This document shows positions 17,338-25,931 of a stretch of 64,000 bases of DNA, piece after piece; position 1 is the stretch's first letter, and each line of letters opens with the position of its first letter. The DNA is from Catenibacillus sp964565805 (lineage in GTDB: Bacteria; Bacillota; Clostridia; Lachnospirales; Lachnospiraceae): NCBI GenBank assembly GCA_964565805.1, contig CAZMGH010000006.1, forward strand, positions 17,736 to 81,735. The letters are read 5' to 3'. The translations under genes and the position numbers were made by a program. Under the pieces are notes generated by a model that saw only the letters and a list, made by a program, of their open reading frames with translations, was not told where the DNA came from and searched no databases.

Positions 17338-19281
17338 ATGATCGCAAAGATGAAGTTTGTCAATATCACCGGACCAAAAGGGGATATTGACCGGATGACG
17401 CAAAAGTATCTGCTGCGCTATCCTATTCATCTTGAAAATGCCTTGTCTGAATTAGGGGATTCTCATACTCTGACCCCATTTATTGAGGAAAATCCTTATA
17501 AAGAAACGGTTGCCATCCTTAAAGACATGGCCCAGCTGGTCAATCACGGAGATCCGGATACCCGGACTGTATCTAAGGACGCGCCGGACGCCAGAACGAC
17601 CCTGGAAAATGCCAAAGGACTGATTGCTGCCATCCGGGAAAAAAGCGGACAGCTTTCGGCCAGGAAAAAGGAACTGGAGGAAAAGGAACAGTATTATCTG
17701 AAGCTCCTTGAGCAGATCGGCCCATTTTGCGGCATCCGCTTTCCCATTTCCAGGATTCTGGCCTTTAAATTTATTAAGTTCCGCTTTGGCCGCATCGCCC
17801 TGAACTATTACGACACCTTTTCTAAATATGTGTATGATAACTTAAATACCATATTTTATGAAAGCAGCCGGGATGCCAGCTATGTATGGGGCGTATACTT
17901 TGCCCCCCAGTCTACCTTTGCTAAGGTGGACGCCATTTTCGCGTCCATGCACTTTGAGCGCATAAGGATCTCCGGAGAACTTACCGGAACCCCGTCCCAG
18001 TCCTATGAGGACGCCGAAAAAGCGCTGTCTGATGTGCGCCAGCAAATTACCCAGTGCAGCCTGGAGCTTTCCAACATTTACTATGAGCGGCGCCATGAGA
18101 TCAATGAGGCCTACGGCGTTTTAAAACGTGTCGCCGAAACCTTTGATATACGGAAAAAAGCCGCCTGCACCCGGGCCCATGAGGAGGTCTTTTACATTTT
18201 GTGCGGGTGGATGGAAGCAAAGGAAGCCAAACGTCTGGAAGCAGAGCTTGCCCAGGATAAGGATGTGGACATTCTTATTGAAGACGATTACCAGTCTCCC
18301 ACTGCCAGTCCTCCGACCCGGTTAAGCAACCGGGGCATTTTTAAGCCTTTTCAGATGTTTGTGACCATGTACGGCCTGCCCGCCTACAATGAGCTGGATC
18401 CCACAAAATTTGTGGCCCTGACCTATGCCTTTATGTTTGGCGTCATGTTTGGCGATGTGGGACAGGGGGCCTGCCTGGTCATTGGGGGATATTTACTCTA
18501 CCGGCTAAAACATATGAATATTGCGGGGATCATTTCCTTCTGCGGGCTGTTCTCTGTATTTTTTGGATTTATGTATGGAAGTTTGTTCGGCTTTGAGCAT
18601 GTGATCCCAACCTTGTGGATGAAGCCTATGGAATCGGAAAATATTATGACCACCCTGATCCTGGCCGTATGCTTTGGGGTAGGGCTGATCATCGTGGCCA
18701 TGATCATTCAGATCATTAACAGCATCCGTCAGAAAAACCCGGGTTCCGCCCTGATCGGCACTAACGGGCTCACCGGTCTGATTTTTTACATTGCCGTCAT
18801 CTACATCGTAGTAACAAAGCTGATCCCGGCCATGGGGCCCACACGCTTTATGACACTTTTAACGGCCTTGATCATTATCTGTCTGTTTGCCATCGCCTTT
18901 GCAGAACCTATACAGGCCAAGATCAACAGACAGAAGTTCCGCCTTCAGGAAGGTCCGGTCATGTTTGTAACAGAATCCATCTTTGAGCTTGTGGAAATCC
19001 TGCTCAGCTTTCTGACAAACTCGGTTTCCTTTATCCGTGTAGGCGCCTTTGCCTTAAGCCACGCTGGTATGATGAGCGTGGTCATGATGCTTTCAAATAT
19101 AGAAAACACAACAACCCTCGGGGGGATCATTGTTGTTATCTTCGGAAACATACTGATTTCTGCTCTGGAAGGTCTTATTGTAGGCATCCAGGTGCTGCGC
19201 CTGGAATATTATGAAATGTTCAGCCGTTTTTACAGCGGTACAGGCAGAGAATTTAAGCCATACGGACCAACAAACAAATAA
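17338..19281 (+). CDS. V/A-type ATPase subunit I (a-subunit)
   Basis: This is the stator membrane subunit that provides the ion half-channels. It is 647 residues: a soluble N-terminal half with coiled-coil segments (about 90-280) and a C-terminal half from about residue 350 with seven or eight membrane helices. The conserved arginine is in NSVSFIRVGAFALSHAGM. The frame is open from 17308, but GGAGGTG lies 8 nt before the ATG at 17338 (MIAKMKFV), which is the family N-terminus. It is followed 15 bp later by the ring subunit. Confidence 0.92.
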   Translation: MIAKMKFVNITGPKGDIDRMTQKYLLRYPIHLENALSELGDSHTLTPFIEENPYKETVAILKDMAQLVNHGDPDTRTVSKDAPDARTTLENAKGLIAAIREKSGQLSARKKELEEKEQYYLKLLEQIGPFCGIRFPISRILAFKFIKFRFGRIALNYYDTFSKYVYDNLNTIFYESSRDASYVWGVYFAPQSTFAKVDAIFASMHFERIRISGELTGTPSQSYEDAEKALSDVRQQITQCSLELSNIYYERRHEINEAYGVLKRVAETFDIRKKAACTRAHEEVFYILCGWMEAKEAKRLEAELAQDKDVDILIEDDYQSPTASPPTRLSNRGIFKPFQMFVTMYGLPAYNELDPTKFVALTYAFMFGVMFGDVGQGACLVIGGYLLYRLKHMNIAGIISFCGLFSVFFGFMYGSLFGFEHVIPTLWMKPMESENIMTTLILAVCFGVGLIIVAMIIQIINSIRQKNPGSALIGTNGLTGLIFYIAVIYIVVTKLIPAMGPTRFMTLLTALIIICLFAIAFAEPIQAKINRQKFRLQEGPVMFVTESIFELVEILLSFLTNSVSFIRVGAFALSHAGMMSVVMMLSNIENTTTLGGIIVVIFGNILISALEGLIVGIQVLRLEYYEMFSRFYSGTGREFKPYGPTNK

Positions 19282-19296
19282 CAGGAGGATATTTAA

Positions 19297-19719
19297 ATGA
19301 TTGCTAAAATTATACTCATTGCCGCTCTTATTTTAAGTATTTTTATCCCATTTATGGCATTTTTGCTGGGGGAACGTAAAAAAGGACGCTTAAAGACCAC
19401 CCTGGCCATTAATATTACCATGTTTTTTGCCATTCTTGTCATTGCCGATATTATGCTTTTCGGCGGAAGCGTAAATGCGGCGGAAACCGCGGAAGAGGCT
19501 GCCGCCTCCGCATCGGAAGGGCTGCGCTATATTGCCGCCGCCCTTTCCACCGGCATGTCCACCATCGGCGCCGGTATTGCCGTAGCCTCCTCTGCCAGCG
19601 CTGCCTTAGGGGCTTTAAGCGAGGATTCTTCCGTTATGGGTAAAGCGCTGATCTTTGTTGCCCTGGCTGAAGGGGTTGCTCTGTATGGCCTGCTTATTTC
19701 CTTCATTATTTTAAATTAA
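19297..19719 (+). CDS. V/A-type ATPase ring subunit K
   Basis: This 140-residue proteolipid forms the rotating membrane ring. Hydrophobic segments lie at about 3-24, 37-58, 77-104 and 115-139. Only the last hairpin has the classical features: a glycine/alanine-rich helix (STIGAGIAVASSASAALG) and Glu125 in ALAEGVALYG as the single ion-binding carboxylate. The first two helices look degenerate and are joined to the hairpin by an alanine/glutamate-rich linker (about 59-75). I do not see the Gln ligand that marks Na+ rings in the Gly-rich helix, so proton use is a weak inference. GGAGG lies 7 nt before the ATG. Confidence 0.9.
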   Translation: MIAKIILIAALILSIFIPFMAFLLGERKKGRLKTTLAINITMFFAILVIADIMLFGGSVNAAETAEEAAASASEGLRYIAAALSTGMSTIGAGIAVASSASAALGALSEDSSVMGKALIFVALAEGVALYGLLISFIILN

Positions 19720-19728
19720 GGTGATCCT

Positions 19729-20052
19729 ATGCGTATGTATTTGATCAGCGACAACGTGGATACATTAACGGGGATGCGCCTGGCAGGCATTGAAGGCGTT
19801 GTTGTCCATAAACGAGATGAGCTTAAAGCTTCCCTGGAACAGGCGCTGTCCGATAGGACCATCGGCATTTTACTGATTACGGAACTTTTAAGCAGCCAGT
19901 TCCCGGATATGATCGAGGATATTAAGCTGAACCGGCGCCTGCCTATCGTGGTCGCTATCCCTGACCGCCACGGTACCGGGCGCAATCCAAACTTTATCAT
20001 GGACTACGTAAACGAAGCCATTGGCGTTAAAGTACAGGAGGGCAACACATGA
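19729..20052 (+). CDS. V/A-type ATPase subunit F
   Basis: The 107-residue protein has the Rossmann-like N-terminal part of central-stalk subunit F (MRMYLISDNVDTLTGMRLAGIEG), the GILLITELL strand-helix segment and the C-terminal amphipathic helix. In the rotor it sits on subunit D and modulates coupling. It follows the ring subunit by 9 bp and overlaps the next gene by 4 bp (ATGA). Confidence 0.88.
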   Translation: MRMYLISDNVDTLTGMRLAGIEGVVVHKRDELKASLEQALSDRTIGILLITELLSSQFPDMIEDIKLNRRLPIVVAIPDRHGTGRNPNFIMDYVNEAIGVKVQEGNT

Positions 20053-20615
20053 CTCTTGAAGAAAAACTGGAATTGTTTCGGGATTCCGCCATTGCTGAGG
20101 CCAGCCACCAAAGCAGCGTAATGCTTGCCCAGTACCAGCAGACCCTGGAAAAGATTTATGAAAGCCGGATCGCCCAGGCAAAACAGGAGGCAGAGGACTA
20201 TATTATTACAGAGACCGACCGGATACGCCGGGAGCATAACCGGGCCCTTTCCATGGAACAAAATAAGATCAAGCGGGATCTGGGTGAAAAGCATTATCAG
20301 GTAAAGGAAAAAATTTTTGCTGATGTGACCAAAATGCTCATCCAGTATAAATCCCGGCCGGAATACATGGAAAGCCTGGTCCGCCACATTAACCGGATCC
20401 TGGATATGGTCCAGGATAATCCTGTGACCATTTATGTCGATGCCTCTGACGAAGGGCTCATCCCGGATCTGGAAAAACAGTGCGGCGTAAAGATCGCAGT
20501 CGGAACAAAAGAATTTCTCGGCGGCGTCCGGGCTGCTGTCCCTTCTAAAAATATATTGATTGATTATTCCTATGCCTCAAGGCTGGAGGAAGAAAAAAAT
20601 AACTTTATGATATAA
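20049..20615 (+). CDS. V/A-type ATPase peripheral stalk subunit E
   Basis: The 188-residue product has a long N-terminal coiled coil (residues about 1-100) followed by the globular C-terminal domain of subunit E, with GGVRAAVPSKNILIDYS near the end as is typical. It pairs with the G/H subunit at 15912 to form the stator stalk. Its ATG overlaps the stop of subunit F. It ends 34 bp before subunit A. Confidence 0.88.
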   Translation: MTLEEKLELFRDSAIAEASHQSSVMLAQYQQTLEKIYESRIAQAKQEAEDYIITETDRIRREHNRALSMEQNKIKRDLGEKHYQVKEKIFADVTKMLIQYKSRPEYMESLVRHINRILDMVQDNPVTIYVDASDEGLIPDLEKQCGVKIAVGTKEFLGGVRAAVPSKNILIDYSYASRLEEEKNNFMI

Positions 20616-20649
20616 ACAGAAGCTGCTGTTTGTTATACAGGAGGACATC

Positions 20650-22416
20650 ATGACAACGACTGGAAAAATATATGGAATTAACGGCCCTGTCATCCATATT
20701 AAGGGCGACCAGGGTTTTAAAATGTCCGAAATGGTCTATGTAGGCAAGGATCACCTTGTGGGAGAGGTGATTGCCTTAAGCCGGGAGCGCACCATTATCC
20801 AGGTGTATGAGGAAACGACCGGCTTAAAGCCGGGGGAAGAAGTTCTTGGCGCCGGAGACGCCATTTCCGTCACACTGGCGCCGGGGATTATTGGAAATAT
20901 TTTTGACGGCGTTCAAAGACCTTTAACAGAGATTGCCGATCAGTCCGGACCTTTTATTTCCCGGGGAATTTCCGTGGAATCCCTGGATCCAGATAAAAAA
21001 TGGCCGGTGCATATGACGGTCCGTGACGGAGACGCGGTTACCGGAGGCACCATTATTGCCACAGTTCCGGAAACCTCCGCCCTGACCCACAAGATTATGG
21101 TGCCGCCGAACCTTTCCGGAACTTTGAAAAATGTGGTCCCTGACGGAGAATATACCATTCATCATGTTATTGCCACTCTCACCGATTACGCAGGCAATGA
21201 CATTCCTCTCACCATGGTCCAGCGGTGGCCTATCCGTATTCCAAGGCCCGCCCGTCGGCGTTTTCCCTCCGACCGGCCCCTGATCACCGGCCAGAGGATC
21301 CTGGATACTCTGTTTCCCATTGCCAAAGGAGGTACTGCTGCTGTTCCCGGAGGATTTGGCACAGGAAAGACCATGACTCAGCATCAGATCGCCAAGTGGT
21401 GTGACGCGGATCTGATCATCTATATTGGATGCGGCGAGCGGGGCAATGAAATGACTCAGGTGCTTGAGGATTTTTCCAAATTAAAGGATCCACGCACCGG
21501 AAGCTCTCTCATGGAGCGCACCATCCTCATCGCCAATACGTCCAACATGCCTGTCGCTGCCCGTGAGGCCAGTATTTACACCGGCCTTACCCTTGCTGAA
21601 TATTACCGGGATATGGGCTATCATACAGCCATTATGGCAGACTCTACCTCCCGCTGGGCGGAGGCTTTGCGTGAGCTGTCAGGACGCCTGGAGGAAATGC
21701 CTGCTGAGGAAGGCTTTCCCGCTTATCTGGCTTCCCGTCTGTCCGCCTTTTATGAGCGGGCCGGGTTTATGGAAACCTTAAACAGCCTGGAAGGTTCTGT
21801 GACCATTATCGGCGCCGTATCCCCCCAGGGCGGGGATTTTTCTGAGCCGGTCACACAGAATACAAAGCGTTTTGTCCGGTGCTTCTGGGGTTTGGATAAG
21901 TCCCTGGCTTATGCCCGCCATTTTCCTGCCATCCACTGGCTTACCAGCTACAGTGAATATGTCCGGGATCTGGAACCCTGGTATAAAAAAAATGTCGGGA
22001 AAAATTTTGTTTCCTGCAGAACCCGGATCCTGGCCCTGCTGAACAAAGAAAGCGAGTTAAATGAAATCGTAAAGCTTATTGGCAGCGATGTGCTCCCGGA
22101 TGACCAGAAGCTTGTCCTGGAGATTGCCCGGGTGATCCGCTTAGGATTCCTCCAGCAAAACGCTTACCATCTCTCAGACACTTATGTGCCTTTGGCCAAG
22201 CAGCTGAAAATGATGGAGACTATCCTCTATCTTTACGATAAATGCGCTGAGCTTATCGGCCTGGACATGCCTATGTCCCTGCTTCGGGAAGATCCTGTAT
22301 TTGAAGAGGTCATCTCCATTAAATATAACATAGGCAATGACCAGCTGGAGAAGTTTGTAGACTATCATGAGAAAATCGACGCCTTTTATCACAGGCTCAT
22401 GGAAGAAAATGCGTAA
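20650..22416 (+). CDS. V/A-type ATPase catalytic subunit A
   Basis: The 588-residue catalytic subunit binds and hydrolyses or makes ATP. It has the P-loop GGFGTGKT, the catalytic segment GCGERGNEMTQVL, MADSTSRWAEALRE, and the long insertion between the N-terminal barrel and nucleotide domain that separates A from B subunits. AGGAGG lies 5-6 nt before the ATG. A 108-bp spacer with three hairpins separates it from subunit B, unusually long for this tightly packed operon. Confidence 0.97.
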   Translation: MTTTGKIYGINGPVIHIKGDQGFKMSEMVYVGKDHLVGEVIALSRERTIIQVYEETTGLKPGEEVLGAGDAISVTLAPGIIGNIFDGVQRPLTEIADQSGPFISRGISVESLDPDKKWPVHMTVRDGDAVTGGTIIATVPETSALTHKIMVPPNLSGTLKNVVPDGEYTIHHVIATLTDYAGNDIPLTMVQRWPIRIPRPARRRFPSDRPLITGQRILDTLFPIAKGGTAAVPGGFGTGKTMTQHQIAKWCDADLIIYIGCGERGNEMTQVLEDFSKLKDPRTGSSLMERTILIANTSNMPVAAREASIYTGLTLAEYYRDMGYHTAIMADSTSRWAEALRELSGRLEEMPAEEGFPAYLASRLSAFYERAGFMETLNSLEGSVTIIGAVSPQGGDFSEPVTQNTKRFVRCFWGLDKSLAYARHFPAIHWLTSYSEYVRDLEPWYKKNVGKNFVSCRTRILALLNKESELNEIVKLIGSDVLPDDQKLVLEIARVIRLGFLQQNAYHLSDTYVPLAKQLKMMETILYLYDKCAELIGLDMPMSLLREDPVFEEVISIKYNIGNDQLEKFVDYHEKIDAFYHRLMEENA

Positions 22417-22524
22417 CTATTCAGCCAGGTCCGCGCATTTACTGCGCAGACAATGAAATCCCGCAAGGGGATACCCTTATGCCGTGAGAGACACGGCATA
22501 AATAATGGAAGGAGAGGGACAGAT
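22417..22524 (+). promoter_or_regulatory. Hairpin-rich spacer between ATPase A and B genes
   Basis: Three consecutive stems can form: GTC.GCGCA/TGCGC.GAC around 22429-22451, ATCCC-GCAA-GGGGAT around 22458-22472, and the strong stem TTATGCCGTG-AGAGA-CACGGCATAA (22477-22501). No promoter is evident and no T tract follows. The last stem ends 7 bp before the Shine-Dalgarno of the B gene, so it could protect or process the mRNA or tune B translation. Positions 22481-22504 recur with one mismatch upstream of the DUF368 gene (28526-28549). Confidence 0.6.
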
Positions 22525-23967
22525 ATGTCCATTGAATATCTTGGATTAAGCAGCATTAACGGCCCTCTTGTGATCCTTGAAGGCGTTATGGATGCTTCTT
22601 TTGAAGAAATCGTAGAAATGAAGGTGGATGGCCGGGAGACAAAGCTTGGCCGGATCATCCAGCTGGATGAAGACAAGGCCATTATCCAGGTGTTTGAAAG
22701 CACAGCCAACATGTCTTTATCCAATACACGTACAAAGCTTACCGGACACCCCATGGAGATCCCCCTTTCCGAGGACATCCTGGGGCGGGTATTTAACGGA
22801 CTGGGACAGCCTATTGACGGCCTGGGAGAAATCGTTTCAGACATCCGCCGGGATGTTAACGGCAAGCCGATGAACCCGGTGCGCCGGGAATACCCGAGAA
22901 ACTATATCCGCACAGGAATCTCCGCCATTGACGGCCTGACCACCCTGATCCGGGGCCAGAAGCTGCCGATCTTTTCCGGCAACGGCCTGCCCCACGACCA
23001 ACTGGCCGCCCAGATCGTCAAGCAGGCATCCCTCACGGCGGATGAGGGCGGCGCCAATGATGCGGCGCCGGGCGGCGAGGAACCGGCTGACAGCGCCGGG
23101 GAAGCGGAACAGTTCGCTGTTGTTTTTGCCGCCATGGGGGTTAAGCACGATGTGGCTGAATTTTTTCGCCGCACTTTTGAAGAAAGCGGAGCTGCCGGCC
23201 ATGTGGTCACTTACCTGAACCTGGCCAATGACCCGGTGGCTGAGCGTATCATTACGCCAAAGGTGGCTCTTACTGCCGCCGAATATTTGGCCTTTGACAA
23301 GGGCTATCATGTCCTTGTGATTTTAACAGATATGACCTCCTATGCGGAGGCTCTCCGTGAAATCTCCTCCTCCAAAGGAGAGATTCCCAGCCGTAAAGGC
23401 TATCCTGGCTATCTTTACAGCGAGCTGGCCGCCCTTTACGAGCGGGCCGGGATCATCGCCGGATGCAAAGGATCGGTCACCCAGATCCCTATTCTTACCA
23501 TGCCCGGAGATGACATTACCCATCCCATCCCCGACTTGACCGGGTACATTACGGAAGGGCAGATTGTTTTAGACCGCTCCCTGCACCAGCAGGGGATTTA
23601 CCCGCCCATTAATGTTCTCCCTTCCCTTTCCCGTCTTATGAAGGACAGTATCGGTGAGGGCTTTACCCGGGAGGATCACCAGGATGTGGCCAACCAGCTG
23701 TTTTCCGCTTACGCTAAGGTGGGAGAGGCCCGGGCTCTGGCATCGGTCATTGGCGAGGATGAATTATCTCCTGTGGATAAAAAATACCTGGCCTTTGGCA
23801 AAGCCTTTGAACATGAATTTGTCGGCCAGGATGTTTTTGAAAACCGGTCTATTTTCCAAACCCTGGATATTGGCTGGAAGCTGCTGCGCATGCTGCCAAA
23901 AGACGAGCTGGACCGGATCGATACAAAGATCTTGAATAAATATTATGATGACACCAGGGTCAAATAG
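22525..23967 (+). CDS. V/A-type ATPase regulatory subunit B
   Basis: The non-catalytic nucleotide-binding subunit alternates with A in the head hexamer. The product is 480 residues. It lacks a P-loop, having FSGNGLPHDQLAAQI instead, and contains FAVVFAAMGV, TDMTSYAEALREIS and the family C-terminus. I start at 22525 (MSIEYLGLS), preceded by GGAAGGAG; an upstream ATG in frame lies in the hairpin spacer. Residues about 170-195 form a Gly/Ala/Glu-rich, low-complexity insert (ADEGGANDAAPGG...) where related B subunits have only a few residues. Its stop codon is inside a large hairpin. Confidence 0.95.
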   Translation: MSIEYLGLSSINGPLVILEGVMDASFEEIVEMKVDGRETKLGRIIQLDEDKAIIQVFESTANMSLSNTRTKLTGHPMEIPLSEDILGRVFNGLGQPIDGLGEIVSDIRRDVNGKPMNPVRREYPRNYIRTGISAIDGLTTLIRGQKLPIFSGNGLPHDQLAAQIVKQASLTADEGGANDAAPGGEEPADSAGEAEQFAVVFAAMGVKHDVAEFFRRTFEESGAAGHVVTYLNLANDPVAERIITPKVALTAAEYLAFDKGYHVLVILTDMTSYAEALREISSSKGEIPSRKGYPGYLYSELAALYERAGIIAGCKGSVTQIPILTMPGDDITHPIPDLTGYITEGQIVLDRSLHQQGIYPPINVLPSLSRLMKDSIGEGFTREDHQDVANQLFSAYAKVGEARALASVIGEDELSPVDKKYLAFGKAFEHEFVGQDVFENRSIFQTLDIGWKLLRMLPKDELDRIDTKILNKYYDDTRVK

Positions 23968-24010
23968 ATATGCTTTTCATGCTTCCATGAAAATGCATAT
24001 CCACTTGACC
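23958..24010 (+). repeat. Hairpin spanning the end of the ATPase B gene
   Basis: GGTCAA (23958-23963) pairs with TTGACC (24005-24010), and GATATGC-TTTTCAT (23967-23980) pairs with ATGAAAA-T-GCATATC (23987-24001). Together they form a long imperfect stem that contains the TAG stop. It lacks a terminal T tract, so it is more likely an RNA stability or processing element than a terminator. It occupies most of the 71-bp B-D spacer. Confidence 0.6.
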
Positions 24011-24038
24011 CGCAAAACACCGGAAAGGCGGCGGTTTT

Positions 24039-24659
24039 ATGGATCCTAATGAATTTCCCACCAAGGGCAATCTGATCCTTGCCAAAAATTCTCTAGCTCT
24101 GGCTAATCAGGGCTATGACCTTATGGACAAAAAACGGAACATTCTCATCCGGGAACTTATGGAGCTGACAGAAAAGGCCCAGGATATACAAAAAGAAATT
24201 GATGTGACCTTTAAAAAAGCATATGCGGCCCTTCAAAAGGCGAATATAGAAATGGGTATTATGAATGTAGAAAATATCTCCTATACTGTGCCGGAGGAAC
24301 ATGGGATCCGGATCAAATACCGAAGTATTATGGGCACAGAAATCCCTTTAGTAGAAGCGCCGCCTCCATCAAAAAAACCGGCCTATGACTTTTACCACTC
24401 GACGATCGCCCTAGATGAAGCGGTCTATAATTTCAGCCGGGTCAAGGAGCTGACCATTAAACTGGCAACCATTGAAACCAGCGCCTACCGCCTGGCTGCC
24501 AGCATTATCAAGACTCGAAAGCGGGCCAATGCCCTTCAAAACATTACCATTCCCAGGTACACAGCTCTAGTCAAAACCATCCAGACGGCCCTGGAGGAAA
24601 AAGAACGGGAGGATTTCACCCGGCTGAAGGTGATCAAGAACAGAAAAAGCAATGCTTAA
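24039..24659 (+). CDS. V/A-type ATPase central stalk subunit D
   Basis: The 206-residue protein starts with the subunit D motif PTKGNLILAKNSLALANQGYDLMDKKRNIL and is mostly two long helices that form the rotating axle. The C-terminal helix (RANALQNITIPRYTALVKTIQTALEEKEREDFTRLKVIK) is characteristic of the family. It is the last ATPase gene, and a Crp/Fnr regulator starts 13 bp later without a visible terminator. Confidence 0.93.
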   Translation: MDPNEFPTKGNLILAKNSLALANQGYDLMDKKRNILIRELMELTEKAQDIQKEIDVTFKKAYAALQKANIEMGIMNVENISYTVPEEHGIRIKYRSIMGTEIPLVEAPPPSKKPAYDFYHSTIALDEAVYNFSRVKELTIKLATIETSAYRLAASIIKTRKRANALQNITIPRYTALVKTIQTALEEKEREDFTRLKVIKNRKSNA

Positions 24660-24672
24660 AAGGGGGTAAGTT

Positions 24673-25344
24673 ATGGAAGCGCTTAAAGAATTTTTTCCTT
24701 TTTGGAATAAGCTTTCTCCCCAGTGGCAGGAAAAGCTTGCCGCCGGGGTCCGCCGTCATACCTACACGAAAGGGACGCTGATCCACCGCGGCCGCCAGGA
24801 TTGTATCGGGCTGCTGCTGATTTTAAAGGGCCAGGCCCGGGCCTACATTATCACTGACGAAGGCCGGGAACTGACCTTATTCCGTCTATTTGAGCGGGAT
24901 ATATGTCTGTTTACCGCTTCCTGCGTGTTTAACAGCTTCCAGTTTGACATTTTTATCAGCGCCCAGCAGGATACTCAGACGGTTCATATTCCGCCGGATC
25001 TGTTCCGTAAATGTATGGAGGAGTGCGCTCCTGCCGCCATGTATGCCAATGAACTCATGGCCTCTAATTTTTCTGAGGTTATGTGGGTTCTGGATCAAGT
25101 CTTAAGCAAAAAATTGGATGCCCGTCTGGCTGCTTTTCTTCTGGAAGAATCCAGCCTTCAGGATACCACATCTCTTGCCATTACCCACGAGCAGATCGCC
25201 AATCATCTGGGCAGCGCCAGGGAGGTCATTACCCGGATGTTAAAATACTTTCAGTCTGAGGGCCTGGTACACTTGTCCCGGGGCCATGTGACCCTGACCG
25301 ATCCTCGCAAACTGGAAGAAATGGCGGAGGGAAGCGCGCGGTAA
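24673..25344 (+). CDS. Crp/Fnr-family transcription regulator
   Basis: The 223-residue product has a cyclic-nucleotide-binding-like beta-barrel (residues about 30-115, with GLLLILKGQARAYIITDEGRE) and a C-terminal winged helix with ITHEQIANHLGSAREVITRML as the recognition HTH. It lacks the N-terminal cysteine cluster of FNR, though several cysteines are scattered through it. It is closely downstream of the ATPase operon and 160 bp upstream of trxA, so redox or energy-state control of either is plausible but not shown. GGGGG before the ATG serves as ribosome site. Confidence 0.85.
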   Translation: MEALKEFFPFWNKLSPQWQEKLAAGVRRHTYTKGTLIHRGRQDCIGLLLILKGQARAYIITDEGRELTLFRLFERDICLFTASCVFNSFQFDIFISAQQDTQTVHIPPDLFRKCMEECAPAAMYANELMASNFSEVMWVLDQVLSKKLDARLAAFLLEESSLQDTTSLAITHEQIANHLGSAREVITRMLKYFQSEGLVHLSRGHVTLTDPRKLEEMAEGSAR

Positions 25345-25447
25345 GGACTTGTCTTTCAATCCGACTCTGCCATGAGGAAACCCCCGGCTGCCTGCAAACA
25401 CACGAAGCGCTTTTTGTAACAAAGTCACAGACGCTTTTTCCTTTTTA

Positions 25448-25463
25448 TGGTATCTTAATACCA
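25448..25463 (+). promoter_or_regulatory. Palindrome TGGTAT-CTTA-ATACCA upstream of trxA
   Basis: A perfect 6-bp inverted repeat lies 44 bp before the trxA start, where the -10 region should be (TATCTT or TTAATA inside it). It could be an operator, possibly for the neighbouring Crp/Fnr protein, but it does not match the classical Crp or FNR consensus. Confidence 0.3.
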
Positions 25464-25507
25464 ACAAGGGAAACAAATACAAAAATAAAATTTTAGGAGT
25501 GATGAAT

Positions 25508-25816
25508 ATGTCAGTCGTTGTATTAAACAGCAATAATTTTTCTCAGGAAGTTCTTGAAAGTGATAAGACCGTTTTAGTAGACTTTTTCGCCACATGGTGC
25601 GGACCCTGCAAAATGCTTTCTCCTATTGTAGATCAGCTTGCAGATGAGCATCCGGAAGTAAAGGTTTGCAAACTGGATGTCGACCAGAGCCAGGACATCG
25701 CCTCTCAGTACGGCGTTATGAGTATCCCTACTCTGATTCTTTTCAAAAACGGCCAGGCAGCTTCCAAGGTCGTAGGATTACAGACCAAGGCAGATTTGGA
25801 GCAAATGATCAAGTAA
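25508..25816 (+). CDS. trxA: Thioredoxin
   Basis: This 102-residue thioredoxin has the fold-typical FFATWCGPCKMLSPI active site (Cys-Gly-Pro-Cys) and the cis-proline in MSIPTLILFKNG. It reduces protein disulfides in the cytoplasm, normally with NADPH via thioredoxin reductase, which is not encoded nearby. I start at the ATG at 25508, 9 nt after AGGAG; two in-frame starts just upstream lie too close to that site. A strong terminator follows. Confidence 0.95.
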   Translation: MSVVVLNSNNFSQEVLESDKTVLVDFFATWCGPCKMLSPIVDQLADEHPEVKVCKLDVDQSQDIASQYGVMSIPTLILFKNGQAASKVVGLQTKADLEQMIK

Positions 25817-25826
25817 GTTCAAAAGA

Positions 25827-25868
25827 AAAGGCCTTGTCCGGGGGCTCAATGCTATGGACAAGGCCTTT
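25827..25868. terminator. Terminator after trxA
   Basis: AAAGGCCTTGTCC (25827-25839) and GGACAAGGCCTTT (25856-25868) are perfect 13-bp arms. A and T stretches at both ends let it serve trxA and the convergent gene at 25932. Confidence 0.8.
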
Positions 25869-25931
25869 ATCAGCAAACGGACTAAACCGTTGTTCTTTTT
25901 GTTTGTCGGTTCCAGCCGAGGGAAACAGAAG

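Noticed and set aside
25415..25430. Crp/Fnr binding site upstream of trxA (GTAAC-AAA-GTCAC)
   Set aside because: The half-sites match imperfectly and the spacing is wrong for Crp or FNR boxes; it is too weak to call.
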